From positions 18,668,698 to 18,732,697 of the forward strand of contig CM022670.1 in assembly GCA_012295275.1 (NCBI GenBank): a DNA stretch of 64,000 nucleotides, read 5' to 3'. The notes beneath the pieces were generated by a model that was not told where the DNA came from, did no database searches, and was given only the letters and a program-made list of their open reading frames with translations. Within the stretch, counting starts at the first letter, position 1; each line of letters begins with the position of its first letter. The DNA is from Chrysomallon squamiferum (taxonomy: Eukaryota > Mollusca > Gastropoda > Neomphalida > Peltospiridae). A program made the position numbers and the translations under genes. This document shows positions 14,033 through 25,912 of this stretch, piece by piece.

Positions 14033-17000
14033 ACGATTTATTAGTACTTCTTTGTTGCAATAATAGCAATTGTATAATAAATAATGTTCGATTATTTCGT
14101 TAATTTACAGGAGGAAAGGTCAAAAAGATTTCCACGTAACACTGTTTGAACTAAAGAAAAAGGTATTTATTTCCTGATTACATTATTTTGAATTTAACAG
14201 AAATTTGTAAAATAATAATGTTTGGAAAGAGAAATTTTTCTACAGAAAAATATTTATTCCAGAAATAAATTTATATTAATATATTATGATATAAATTTAA
14301 GAAATTAAGAGGAAAATATCAAAAGAATTAAGTTACAAAGTAAAATATATTGGTTAGTATAGTACAGCAAACTGCGCACGGCACCTCCAGCATAATTAAT
14401 GTATCTCTATAATTTTTGTCTCCTTTCTTTTTCTTCTTCTACTTCTTCTTTTTCTTGTAGTATCGAATAACAGATTACAGTCTCTTGGTAAAAAGCGGCT
14501 GCATTTTGGTTGTTGTCATTCTTCTTCTCTTCATTCATTCACTTATTTCTTCACTCTATCTCCACATTGGTAAGCTGTAGTATTTTACTGTGTAAATATG
14601 TTTGTGTTTATTATGTATGTATGTATGTATGTATGTATGTATATACGTTTGTACTTGTGTATGTGTGTACATATATATATTTGATGCATACATATTTACG
14701 TCCGTGTGTATCGTACATGCATATACGATCTATCTCTTTATCTGTCTGTATATCTATATGTATGTGTGTCTGTTTGTCTGTCTGCTTTTATTATTATTAT
14801 TTGTTTAACTTTAATTAGCTATTTTACAGCATTAATTTTGTTAACCTTTAATGTATAATGTTCCGATATTAATGGCGGTTTTTCATAATTAGTGATTTCA
14901 TATCGGCATCGTCACTACTATATCAATCCTCGTTCTGAAATTGTATAATTAAAACAGGATGGATTGCCGTTCTTGGCGCCGTCTGGTTGCTGATTTTGGC
15001 AGACGTCACAGATCTAGAAAGTATTCTTCATCAAGTGGAATGGTCCACACTGATCTTCTTTGCTGCACTTTTCACACTTATGAAGGTATATACTAACTCC
15101 TGAGGCATTCCAAGGAATTCGTTTGAAATAAATTTGAAATGTAATGATTCGAAATGCAGTCACTACCTAATAACTTGTGTCTAAATTCTTCGAACAAAAT
15201 TACACGATTTTAAGAGTTTGAAATAAGAATTTTTTATCGGCAAAACAATGTGTAATTTATAAAACGAAAGAAAATTTATCTTTTACCCGACTTTTTTTAT
15301 CTATATACATTTTGTCGTAATATTTAGCAATATTCAACAGAACCATTAATTCAAGTTACTTGTTCGTCACAAATATTTATGGTATTTTTAAGCCGTAAGG
15401 TATTAGTTACGACTAATAAAAACAGGACCAGTAAAGGTATATTCTTACACTATATTTAATATATAAACGAAAGTCTTTTAAATATAATTAAGATCAAGGT
15501 GTTTTTGTAATTTTGTTATACCACAATAAATAAAAAAATGCATTCAATACACCATACCCTATTCATATTGATTAATAATAACGAATCTTCCTCCATATAG
15601 AAAAGTACACACTACTTATTTTGATACACAAGTCGTGGGATAATGGCCGTTTTGGGAAATAAGTCAGAGGATTCTCTTAAGAGAACAGACCAATGAATCC
15701 ACGCCAGAACTTCTCGATCTAAAGCACACTCACTGTGTGTTCATTAACGTTACATAACAATCATAGCAAATCAAATTATTATTAATAACTTGATTATCAT
15801 TAATGTTTAGTTTATATTTTGTACATTCCTGATTTCAGGGTTTAGAAGAACTGAAACTGATTGATGGTATTGGTGGCACAATGAGTGACGTAATAAAACA
15901 TGTGAACGAGGACGTTCGTTTATTGGTCGCGCTCTGCATCATTCTGTGGGTTTCAGCCATTGCGTCTAGCTTCATAGATAACATCCCATACACCACGGCA
16001 ATGGTAAATTTAATCATTTATCTCTGAATATCGCAAAGAAACTAACTGTTTAACCCTTTTACAACTAATTTTATGTGGTGTTAAACATTAAAATTAATTA
16101 TAAATTTAACCCTTCATTTCTGGTTCTATATTCCTTATTGTAATAGTAAATGGGTTTTTTCTTCTTCTTCTTCTTCTTCTTCTTCTTCTTCTTCTTCTTC
16201 TTCTTGTCTTTTTCTGTTCTGTATTATTTAATATTTATTTATCAAAATAAGAAAAGAGACGGTTTTAATGTGTGTGTGTTTTTTCTTCTTTTTTTTTTTT
16301 TATTTAGAGCATTTGTATAAAATATAAATGTAATTGATGTACGAGCCCACATATTTGTTGTTTTTCAGATTCCAGTTTTAACGAAACTGAGCGATGATCC
16401 AGATGTAAATTTACCATCTTTGCCACTGATTCTAGCTCTTGCTTTTGGTGCCTGTCTCGGAGGTAAACATTTAATTTTCAGTCAGTTATTAAAACAGGAT
16501 CCTTCATCATGGCTCAGATTCATAATTAAAAAAAAAATGAAATAAAATAAAATAAAAATTAATAAACAACATTTTTAAGCTTATTAGATATTACACTGCT
16601 CTGCTTTATTTCTTATCTCTACAAGCAAAGTAACTTTATGATATAAGCCGCTAAATCTTTAACTGGAAAATGCTTTATTGACATACGAAACATCATCTTA
16701 TTACAATCTTGTTCAGCATCTGGACACAGAAGGCTTAGAAATCAAGAATCTGACTCTGGAATGACTATGGTACACACTTGTTACTATTTCTAATTGATTT
16801 TCTAGGAGCGGTTTAAACTTCGGCACGTCTAGTCTAATCATCACAATTCTTCTTCTGCGTAAATCGTTTTCTTTTACACTTTGTGTTTGTTTTAATCGTG
16901 GCAGGTAACGGGACGCTGATCGGTGCTTCTGCTAACGTCGTGTGTGCTGGAATCGCCGAGCAGCACGGCTGGGGTATTTCTTTCCGTGAATTTTTCAAGT

Positions 17001-17548
17001 AAGCGGGGTATTTTGTTATTTTTTTTGTTGTTGTTTTATTTTCATTTTTTTTTCCCCCCCAGCTTTTGTATTTGTAACTTATTCGTTAATTTTGTTTTAT
17101 TTTCAAATATGATATAAAGTTACTTTATAGAGCTTAAGACTGTATGTTACGATTCCTGTTACTTGTTTAGTAACTTCCGCGTGCACTGTTAAAGTTTATT
17201 TGAACTCAAAGAGATTTTCTGTTAATAAAAATAATAATTTTTTAAATATATGCCTATTTTTAGATATCTTATTTAATATTTTATTATATCACATGCGAAT
17301 CATAATTTCTGATTGAAGAAATTATATAAAAATCAGTTTTATTTATTTCTTTCACGTCGTCATTGCTTGTAAAGATTTAAAATATATATATTTATTTTTT
17401 TTTTTTTTTATTTTTTGTCAGTTGGAAGCCAGTTGTTCTTATGAACGTTCGGGTACTTGTTTTTTTTAGTTTTTTTTAGTTTTTTTTTTTTTTTTATATA
17501 TTTATGTATGTATTTATTTATTTATTAATAGTAGTATTGTTGTTGTTG

Positions 17549-17610
<62 letters not shown>

Positions 17611-17703
17611 TTCAGAATTGGTTTCCCAATGATGCTTATCACTGTTGGAGTCACCACTGTCTATCTCGTCGTGTGTCACATTGGTATTGGCTGGAATACG
17701 TGA
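6544..17703 (+). CDS. OCA2: P protein (OCA2), pigment-organelle ion transporter, 19 coding exons
   Basis: Coding exons: 6544-6713, 7272-7419, 7840-7912, 8322-8449, 8625-8701, 9192-9345, 10050-10121, 10796-10918, 11337-11461, 12967-13099, 13397-13532, 13663-13807, 14111-14162, 14461-14569, 14958-15085, 15839-16003, 16369-16462, 16905-16998, 17616-17703. All phases join, giving 737 residues against about 838 in human. The protein belongs to the ArsB/NhaD ion-transporter superfamily; the vertebrate orthologue sets melanosome pH and anion flow. A cytosolic N-terminus (residues 1 to ~90) contains an acidic dileucine-type sorting signal, ESTPLI (44-49). One membrane segment (~92-110) leads to a luminal loop with sequons NFT, NDT, NLT and NIT. 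The transport core follows (~235-737). Its two half-repeats each carry a signature: [16 protein letters not shown] (~exon 10) and [20 protein letters not shown] (exons 17-18). SAFLDNVTT and [11 protein letters not shown] are likewise paired. No disabling lesion is seen. The 737-residue length reflects a shorter N-terminal half. A role in pigment or other lysosome-related organelles is inferred. Confidence 0.95.
7179..7234. repeat. (AT)n microsatellite
   Basis: An AT dinucleotide run, with one small interruption, in OCA2 intron 1 just before exon 2. Confidence 0.9.
7995..8115 (+). mobile_element. SINE fragment, internally deleted
   Basis: GCTATTTCTCGCTC at 8001 resembles the body of a tRNA-derived SINE. 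It is followed directly by a tail with ATATGTCAGAGCC, then ATAAATAAAATATG, then a TTCTTCTTTC-rich end. The tail matches the end of the fuller copy at 47321-47622 (AATAAATAAAATGT, then a TTCCTTCTTTC end). The middle of the element is missing. It lies in OCA2 intron 3. The family is named from memory. Confidence 0.5.
9440..9560. repeat. Degenerate AGT/AGC trinucleotide tract
   Basis: About 120 bases of imperfect AGT, GGT and AGC triplets in OCA2 intron 6. It keeps a frame open by chance (a serine/asparagine-rich ORF) but has no coding support. Confidence 0.75.
9735..10045. repeat. Long TG/TA/TATG compound microsatellite
   Basis: About 310 bases of mixed GT, ATGT and AT repeats in OCA2 intron 6, ending a few bases before the exon 7 acceptor (exon start 10050). 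Every ORF over it on either strand encodes only Y/I/V/C or H/T/Y low-complexity residues. Confidence 0.9.
11723..11850. mobile_element. Possible pogo-like MITE fragment
   Basis: After a TA dinucleotide the sequence starts CAGTAAAACTTCAC and continues with TCGGTTTGGTTGGGTGTTCG, then GGTTATGGAACC. This resembles, from memory, the terminal sequence of pogo/Tigger-type elements. No second terminal repeat was found, so this is at best a fragment. It lies in OCA2 intron 9. Confidence 0.3.
12504..12540. repeat. (TCTA)n microsatellite
   Basis: About eight TCTA units in OCA2 intron 9, flanked by TTTA units. Confidence 0.9.
13999..14029. repeat. (TC)n microsatellite
   Basis: About 31 bases of TC dinucleotides in OCA2 intron 12. 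Confidence 0.9.
16158..16205. repeat. (TTC)n microsatellite
   Basis: About 16 TTC units in OCA2 intron 16. Confidence 0.9.
17537..17610. repeat. (GTT)n/(ATT)n microsatellite next to the last OCA2 acceptor
   Basis: A GTT run passes into about 20 ATT units that end five bases before the last OCA2 exon (17616). The tract therefore occupies the place where a polypyrimidine tract would be expected. Confidence 0.85.
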
Positions 17704-18811
17704 TACAAATTCTCAAGCATTCAGAGAGATTAAATTTAGAGACAACGAGTTCGGTTAATTACCTATCTCTATATAAAAATCTCTATATTTATACGACTTG
17801 TTAGTACTTCACGATAATTAGAGAAGTACGCAACTCTTCGTCTACTATTATTTTCCGGTGTATTGATTATTGGTTACGGGTAGTACTGCGAAATACGTCT
17901 GATCCTAATCGTTACGACTTATTGCATGAAAAAGAAATTACTGACTGTGTGAAAAAAACAACGAAATTTGCAACCATTTCTTCTGTTTTTCCGGATGCCA
18001 ATTTTAGGCAAAAGATCAAAAGCAAAAAAGAACAAGTTATTAAAAAACGAAATGTAATTAGTGGTAATAAACAGGCATACTGAAATATTAAACTGTGTGC
18101 AATCAAAACATTTAAAAAAACATCATGTCAGTTACGTTGTAATAAATGTTGACGGCGACCTACTTTGTAAATTTACGGTCTAAGGGAAATAACTCTGTTT
18201 TTATACATATCTATTGATTTTAGAATGATGTGCGTATATCTGTATTTGCGTCGATATCTATTCATCTTCGATGTGTATTTTCCCATTTAATAATCCAAAT
18301 AATGTAAGTATTTAGACAAATTACTTTAATTTCGAGATAGATAATAAAAAATTTAAAAAATTAAAAAATATACGTAACCATTCTAGAATTGTTTGCCTTT
18401 ACATAAAAAGCTACTTTTTTTTTTTTTTACGCCAGTTGATCGACTTGTTGATAATTTGATTATATATTAATTTATTGATTTTGGGGTGTGCATATATTGC
18501 AGAAAATACAGTTTATTACATTATTGCACTTGGATCAACAAATGATGAAAAACATATTTTGGAGTTGTTTCCCTTACACCACAAAAAAAATAATAATTAT
18601 AATAATTATGATAATAATAAACAAAAGCATAAATAAATAAATAAATAAATAAATAAATTTATTGGTTTCTGGGTTTGTATATATTGCAGAAAACACACGG
18701 TATACATTACATTATTGCACTTACAATGACAAAATATAATTTTGGAGTTGTTTCCCTTACACCACAAAAACAAAAATCAATCAATCAATCAATAAATAAA
18801 TAAATAAATAA

Positions 18812-18864
<53 letters not shown>

Positions 18865-21349
18865 TTTTAAAAATCAACAATATGAAAATTATAAATAAAC
18901 AAATAAATAAAAATAAATAAATTTATTGATTTCTGGGTTTGTATATATTGCAGAAAACGCACAGTATCATTATTTACATTACATTATAGCACAGATCAAC
19001 CAATGATGAAAAATATGATTTTGGAGTTGTTTCCACTATTCCATGGGAAAAAATGTTGAGAGCGACCTACTTTGTAAATTCACAGTCTAAGGGAAATAAC
19101 TGTTTTATGTTTTATGCCCATCTATTGAATTTAGAATGATGTACTTACATCTGTATTTGCGTCGATGTGTATTTTCCCACTTAATAATCCAAATAATGTA
19201 AGTATTTAGAAAAATTAATTTAATTTCGAGACAGACAATAATTGTTTTTTTTTTTTAAATTAAAAAATATACGTAACCATAGTAGAATTGTTTGCCTTTA
19301 CATAAAAAGCAACTTCATTTTTTTTCGCCAGTTGATCGACTTGTTGATAATTTGATTAAATATTAATTTATTGATTTTGGGGTGTGCATATATTGCAGAA
19401 AATACACAGTTTATTACATTATTGCACTTGGATCAACAAATGATGAGAACATTATTTTGGAGTTATTTCCCTTATACCGTAAAAAACATAATAATAATAA
19501 TTATAATAATTATGATAATAATAAACAAAAACATAGATAAATAAATAAATATATAAATTTATTGATTTCTAGGTTTGTATATATATTGCAAAAAACACAC
19601 GGTATTCTTTACATTATTGCACTTACAATGACAAAATATAATTTTGGAGTTGTTTCCCTTACACCACAAAAAACAAAAAAATCAATAAATAAATAAATAA
19701 TAATAATAATTACTAAATAATAAATAAATAAATAAATTTACTGATTTTTGGGTTTGTATATATTGCAAAAACACACACAATATAATTGTATACATTATAT
19801 TATCACTAGTCAACCAATGATGAATTTATTATTTTTGAGTTGTTTCCCTTATACCACAAAATAATAATAATAATAATTTAAAAAATCAACAACATGAAAA
19901 ACATAAATAAACAAATAAATAAGTAAATAAATTTATTGATTTCTGGGTTTGTATATATTGCAGAAAACGCAGAGTATCATTATTTACATTACACTATTGC
20001 ACTTCTCAGATCAACCAATGATGAAAAATATTATTTTGGACATTAATATTATAATTATAATAATAAATAATAAAAAAAAAAAATAAATAAATAAATATAA
20101 CAATAATGACAACAAAAATCATAAATAATTAAATAAATAAATAAATTTATTGATATTTGGGTTTGTATATATTGCAGAAAACACACACAGTATAACTATA
20201 TACATTATATTATCACTTGTCAGATCAACCAATGATGAAAATATTATTTTGGAGTTGTTTCCCTTATACCACACACAAAAATAAATAAATAATACTACTA
20301 CTTTTTTTATACAAAAAATAATAAATAATAAAAAAGATTCAGGGTCTGCACCATGAGATTAGGTTCTGTGGTTTAGGCAGGTCGGTTGTCTTTAGCCATA
20401 TGAGAAGTGCTTTATCCCTTGTTTATGAAACTTTTCTTTTTTTATTTAAAATTAAATATATTTGAGAATTTTAGTAATTACATTAGCAGTATAAAGAGGT
20501 TTTTTTTATTGATTACTGCCAGTTTTTCTCCCATGTAGAAAGCTCATTAAAGCATATAATTAACTTTTCTAATTAAAAATGTTAAATATTTTATTTCCAG
20601 GTGATAATTTTGTTTGTATTTTAATATATTATTATCGATAAAAAAAATTTTTTTAAATAATGAAAGAAAACTGCAACAATAGTGTATTTATCTCTGAGAA
20701 ATGTATGGAATTATCAACAACGAAAATATTAGCCTCAAAATCAGATTGTATTTTTAAAAATGATATCAAAAATAATTTTTTCCTGAATTTCAGATTCACT
20801 TAAAAATATGAAGAAAAAAAACAACAAACAAAAGACTTGTAGATATTGCAACTTTGCCAATGATTTACATATGAATAATGAAGGCAAAGGAACACTTTAA
20901 TGATATGGTTAAAAAAAAATACACATTATATCGCATTCTAAAAAAAAAACACGTTCCTACTAAATAACACATTTGATAAATGTGATTCTGAATGTAAAAA
21001 TCCTATGACTTTTTTCTGAATATTTATTTGCAGCATAATGGCAGAACATCATCAATATCTTTTTATGTTAAAAAAATTAAGATGTTTGTTTCTAATGAAC
21101 TGAAGAATTCAGTCCACGTGTCTTTTGAAATTATCTTAATCAAAGAAAAAGATTTTTCTATGTATTACAACTTCTCATTCAAACTAGATTCAACTTCCAT
21201 ATCCTAGCAAAATCTATGTTTTTCTTTTAAGCCTGCCGTGCCAGAAAAACTCAACATCAGACTTTTTTCTTTCTTTTTTTGTTTATAAAATGTACTAATA
21301 TTTCTTTAGGGTACAGTTTTAAAACTATTAATAATTTGTAAGAACCTGG
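17704..21349. other. Intergenic region between OCA2 and WBP4 (tail to tail)
   Basis: This stretch holds the 3' UTRs of the convergent OCA2 (+) and WBP4 (-) genes and, between them, the tandem array described separately. From about 20340 to 21349 it is AT-rich non-coding sequence, probably WBP4 3' UTR and spacer. No gene is seen. Confidence 0.6.
18145..20275. repeat. AT-rich tandem array with a 907-bp higher-order duplication
   Basis: A core unit of roughly 100 bp recurs about eight times. It contains a GGGTTTGTATATATTGCAG-like string, then CATTATTGCACTT, then ATCAACCAATGATGAAAA, then GGAGTTGTTTCCCTTA. Copies begin near 18472, 18660, 18920, 19368, 19558, 19737, 19931 and 20147. Units are separated by AAT, AAAT or AATAA microsatellites of varying length, so spacing varies from about 180 to 260 bp. 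On top of this, a non-repeated segment that starts GCGACCTACTTTGTAAATT is present at about 18155 and again at about 19062, an offset of 907 bp, which indicates duplication of a whole block. No coding potential was seen. Confidence 0.85.
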
Positions 21350-24300
21350 TCAAACATCCTCATCATCTCGCTTTCTCATACTTCGAACACTGGCTCCCAG
21401 TTTCCTTTTTTTAAATGCAACAGGAGCACTGTCTTTGTTACCAAGAGAAACAACCTTCTTCTCTTTAAATTTCACTTTAGGTTCAGAAGGTTCTAGATCT
21501 GGAAATGGAATCTCATTATTTTCAGGTGCATGAGCTGGTTCAGGCAGTTCTAGGTCAACATACTCACTAAAAATATGAAAATAAAAAATATTTTTTAACC
21601 TTTTTGTAAAATGTAGGAGTTCATTCCTGTATTCTCTGATTGTGAACAGATTTCAAAACTGGGATGTGTGTTAATAAACCTTTTAAGAACTTTTTTTTCA
21701 TAATCATTAAACAACAAACCCCAATAAAATATTTTAAATTTTCTGTTTCATTTTAACCACACAGTTATTTAAACTTTAAATGTACCATTTTTGAATTTAC
21801 CTATCATACACCAATAGCAACATTAAATATTACTGCTTATGGTATGTTATCAATGAATGATGGTATAAAAATAAATGTGGCTAACGTACGGTTCCTCCTC
21901 TGTAACAGCTTCCCATGATCCATAAGATGCACGGGCCCATCTTGGATCTTCTCTTGGTTTTTCTGGTTCCTTTGGTTTTGTATCTGTCACAACTGGAGCA
22001 GGGACTGTTTCACTAGGAAGAGGTATATCACTCACACTCAGAATTGTGTCTGGTATGGGGGCTTTGTCTGGTATGGGGGATGCGTCTGGTATGGGAATTG
22101 TGTCTGGTATGGGGGCTGTGTCTGGTAGATTTTCTTTCTGATCTTTTGATTCCAAAGTTTTCTAGTGGTGAAAATGAGAAAAAAAAAAATTAGATCTTGA
22201 ACCATTACCAAAAAACAATATAATAACATTTTATTTCATGCATTAATAAAAAAAAAAAAAAAAAAAATTCTTAATGTATTTTGCAATAATATTCAAATAT
22301 TTTAAGCTTTAATGAAATGAATATAAATCCAATAACATTTCTTGAGAAAAAGTATTTTGAAACATATTTACCAAACTAAATAATGCATTACCAAGTTTTA
22401 GTTGTAATTTTTCTTATTTGTTGTTGCTTCTTTATTTATTTATTTATTATGTAGTAATTGTCCTAGGATTTTAGTAAGGAATAAACTGGTAACAGATTCT
22501 TTAAAAACTGGTAACAAAAAGATTTTAATTCACTGAATTATATTGGTAGTCCTTTCTTTATTATTATTTATTTATTGATTCATAATTTATTTATTTTTCA
22601 TTAACAATATCAAAAGTAAAACAACTCTTATAATAAGCTGGAAGAGTAAATATGTTAATCAACCCATTAGCATGATAATGGAGAAATACCAAATTAGTCT
22701 TTGTTTTGATAACTATAAATAATGGATCTACCGAATCTGCAGAGCTGACTTGTTGTGTTGTTGTCATCTCTTGTTCAGATAAAGAGATGTAATTAGCAGG
22801 AGGCTCCCACACTGAGGCTGCAAATAAGAAAATAATGACATTACAGTAATTAGAGTTAAAAATTACACAGAAAAAAAATATCCTTCTAAAAGTAAAAATG
22901 GTAAACAAAGGAAAATAAATTAGCAAATAATCGGTGTACCGCTGATGTACAAGGCAGATTTTATAAGATTTGTTTACACTTTCTCTTGATATCTGAATTT
23001 CATCACAGACAATTTTTTACTCTGCATTTGTCAGACTTAATTAAAAACTGGTAATTCATAATACAATAAACACATAAATGATGATAACTGTTTATGAGGC
23101 ATCTGTCTCAAAATTTTATCAGCAGCAACATTATTCAAACATGTATGGAAACTCTTTTCAATACTTTTTCTGTTTACATGAGGTACTGTTCAAATCTGCA
23201 CATTTATATAGCAGTGTTTGTAGAATTATAATAATATTTTAATCTCTCTATACCTCCAGTTACACAACTCCAGTAATATGTGTAGCCTTCTGGTGATTTG
23301 GCTTCATACCATTCCCTGACATTCTGGTCTGCACTGACCAAGTCATCATTTGTTACTTTTTCTTCAGTTGTCTCTTCTTCAAGAGGTTTTGATTTCTTCT
23401 CTTTTGACTCTTCTTTTTCTAAAAACAAAAATTATAATAATAAAATAAGCTTAACAATATTAAACAGAAAATAAATAATAATAAGAATTATTATTTTTTT
23501 TTTTTTTTTAGCTTTTTTAAATAAATAAGCTAATAATTAAATTAATTCTGTTGTGAAGGTATATGGTGACTTTATGACAACAAATCCTCTCGAACTAATC
23601 TTTGAACACATCAGAGTCAGTATTAGCAGAAAATCCATTCATATGTATTAAAAAAGACATGCTTGAAACTTCAGTAAATGAAAGCATATTTCAAACAGTA
23701 GATTGCTATCTGTTTGATTTTCTTATGACAGACATTTTCCCTACACTTTGATCATATCACAAACTCAATATTTTAATTTTACCTCTTACAGCCTTTAACT
23801 TTGCAGCATACCCAGCAGCTAGTTCGGGATTGTCTGCTAAATCCTTCCTGAAAGCTTCTAAAGCTGCCTATAAATTAAAGCACCAAACATTAATAACATA
23901 GTAATCTTTACAAAATTTACATAAATGAAGAAATCTTAAATAAAGAAAAAAATTTAAAACAAACTCTTGAACCAAGCACATTAATATATTTCAGTGAAAA
24001 ATCAACAACAAATTATGAATCTTTTCAGAAGTAATTACATTATTTGAAAAACAGCTATATCAAATTGTTTTATAAACACCAGAATGGAGCAAAAATATTT
24101 GAGAGTTCAGTAAATGAAATATGTAATTAGCATAGTTGACTGATGTCAGTTTAGGAAATGTCTTTGATACCATAACTGCGACAAATCTTAGAGTAAAAAA
24201 AAAGAAGATATAACTTATAACTGTAGATACAAATATTTCTATTTTAAACGTCAGTAAGACATACATAATATATACTCATACATCCCTACAAATGTGTCTG

Positions 24301-25912
24301 TATGAGTATACATTTACAGTGGTACCTTGACTTATGAATTTAATTCATTCCATGACTGAGCTTCTAATTCAATTTGCTCATATATCAAATGAGTTTTTCC
24401 AAATGAAATTAACTGAAATACCATTAATCCATTCCAACCCCCAAAACCATCCCAGGTTTTTGTAACATGTTCTTAAATAAGAAAAATGTATGTATAAAGG
24501 ACAAATATTGTATAAAAAAAACAAAATAAAAGAGAATGTAAAGAAATAAATTGTTTTGTAAAGTGTACAGGGTTAGGGTTCCTCTATCTTTTCATGGACA
24601 GAGGTCCACAGCTTAGAAATTATTTTAATGCCTTTGGCTGGAGATATAGCCTTTATCGACTCCTTCTGCTTCAGTATGGTACATAGAGTAAAAGTACTAC
24701 GCTCAAACTGCCTAGCCATGTTGACTACACACACACCTCACTCATGATTTTCTATGATTTCATGCTTTAATTCAATGGACATCATCCGCTTCTTCTTCTC
24801 AGCACTGTCCTTTGCACTCACTTTCTTAGGATCCATGGAAATTAGGCAAAATACTGCACAAAATGCGAGCACAACAACACTGAGATGTTTCCACAGTGAG
24901 ATAACCATGTGAAGCATATATATATATATATATGTGTGTATATGTGTGGATGTGTGCATGTGAGTATCTACATACATAAATATATAGACACACATAATAT
25001 TGATAGATAGTAAACAGTGTGTAACACCTTTTTCTGAAAATATTTATCCATGTGCAAAACATTCCAGATTATTAAATAATTTAGCATTTCGCTATCATCT
25101 TGTGTTGTCATATTAAGACATACTAAGACACTTTTACAGACAGAAGTATACCTTTTCCATTTTCCTTATATCACTATCCATTTCTTCCTCTTTCTTAGCT
25201 TTCTCCAAACTTTTTTTCTTAACCTGAAACAAAATTAACATTTTATTTAGTAAAATAACAAGATAAAAAGTCTTTATAATTTAACAGTATGAAAATGGTG
25301 ATTAAAAATAATAGTTATAAACTGATTATGACAATTATGTATAAACTTACATCGTCAATTTTTTTCTTGACATTTTCTTGATGTCTTTTTCCTCTTTCAT
25401 GAAAGTCTACACTCTGAAAGCAAAATATATATTCATTATAATTACTTTATTATCAAATGCATACAATATATATTTTGCCATTACAAAATTATGAAGCATG
25501 TGAATCATAAACTATAAACAAAAATAATAATTCTTTAATTCTAAAATCAAATTAAGTATGTTTATATTTTTTTTTTTTTTTTTTTTTTTTGCCTATATCA
25601 TTATCATAAATAAAATTACAAAAAAAAAAAAAAAATGTATACATAATATTTATTAAAATTTTTATATTATAATTATTACAGGAACCCAAAAAATTCATGT
25701 CGAGTGAATCTGAAACATAATACTTAGTAATAATACTTGTATGAACAAAACACTTTTCATGTAATCAGAAAAAGAAAAGTTTTATTAAATGTTTGTCTAA
25801 TTTTTTTCAAATAAAAAAAATTGAAGTTTCAACCTACTGGCTTGTTGTCTGTTATCCAGCATTTGCAGAAATCGCAGAATTTCCGTGGAACTGATTTCCA
25901 ATATTCTGACAT
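21350..25912 (-). CDS. WBP4: WW domain-binding protein 4 (FBP21), splicing factor, 8 coding exons
   Basis: Exons in transcript order on the minus strand: 25838-25912, 25351-25413, 25152-25223, 23783-23867, 23254-23418, 22732-22817, 21890-22161, 21350-21566. Phases join to 344 residues (human about 376). The start MSEYWKSVPRKFCDFCKCWI matches the family. A U1-type C2H2 zinc finger uses C13, C16, H30 and H36. A lysine/glutamate-rich helix follows (~42-98). One WW domain lies at ~132-163 (W135, Y146-Y147, W157, then EPP), split across two exons. Residues ~195-220 are a PIPDxx hexapeptide repeat. The conserved tail (VDLELP, EPKVKFKEKK, APVAFKKRKLG) ends at TGA 21350-21352. The vertebrate protein sits in spliceosomal complexes and binds proline-rich splicing factors through tandem WW domains. 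Here only one WW domain is visible, which is unusual. The gene is divergent from MBTD1, and its third intron holds a Tigger relic. Confidence 0.93.
22046..22132 (-). repeat. Coding minisatellite, 18-bp period, in WBP4 exon 7
   Basis: An 18-base unit (on the plus strand TCTGGTATGGGGGCTGTG or variants) repeats about five times. It encodes the PIPDxx hexapeptide series DTA, DTI, DAS, DKA, DTI. Multiples of 18 keep the frame, so copy number could vary without breaking the gene. Confidence 0.85.
24317..24910 (-). mobile_element. Tigger/pogo-type DNA transposon relic
   Basis: The left end follows TA and reads CAGTGGTACCTTGACTTATG, then a degenerate TTTAATTCATTCCATGACTG. This is the terminal-repeat style I recall for Tigger-like elements. 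On the minus strand a transposase N-terminus starts at 24836 (MDPKKVSAKDSAEKKKRMMS), followed by a stop and then ARQFERS and ILKQKESIKAI, the helix-turn-helix region, ending at a stop near 24573. The catalytic part is absent, so the copy is internally deleted. The right end is lost in an AT/GT microsatellite. It lies in the third intron of WBP4, in the same orientation as the gene. Confidence 0.75.
24573..24836 (-). pseudogene. Tigger transposase N-terminal remnant
   Basis: About 88 codons of a pogo/Tigger transposase DNA-binding domain. An in-frame TGA after IIENHE interrupts it and a TAA follows KIEEP. Homology continues on both sides of the first stop in the same frame, so this is a decayed copy of a once intact frame. 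No DDE catalytic segment follows. Confidence 0.75.

Noticed and set aside
22038-22229. Minus-strand ORF with PYQTQ/PPYQTK repeats
   Set aside because: It is the alternative frame of the WBP4 coding minisatellite; the real frame joins the neighbouring exons in phase.
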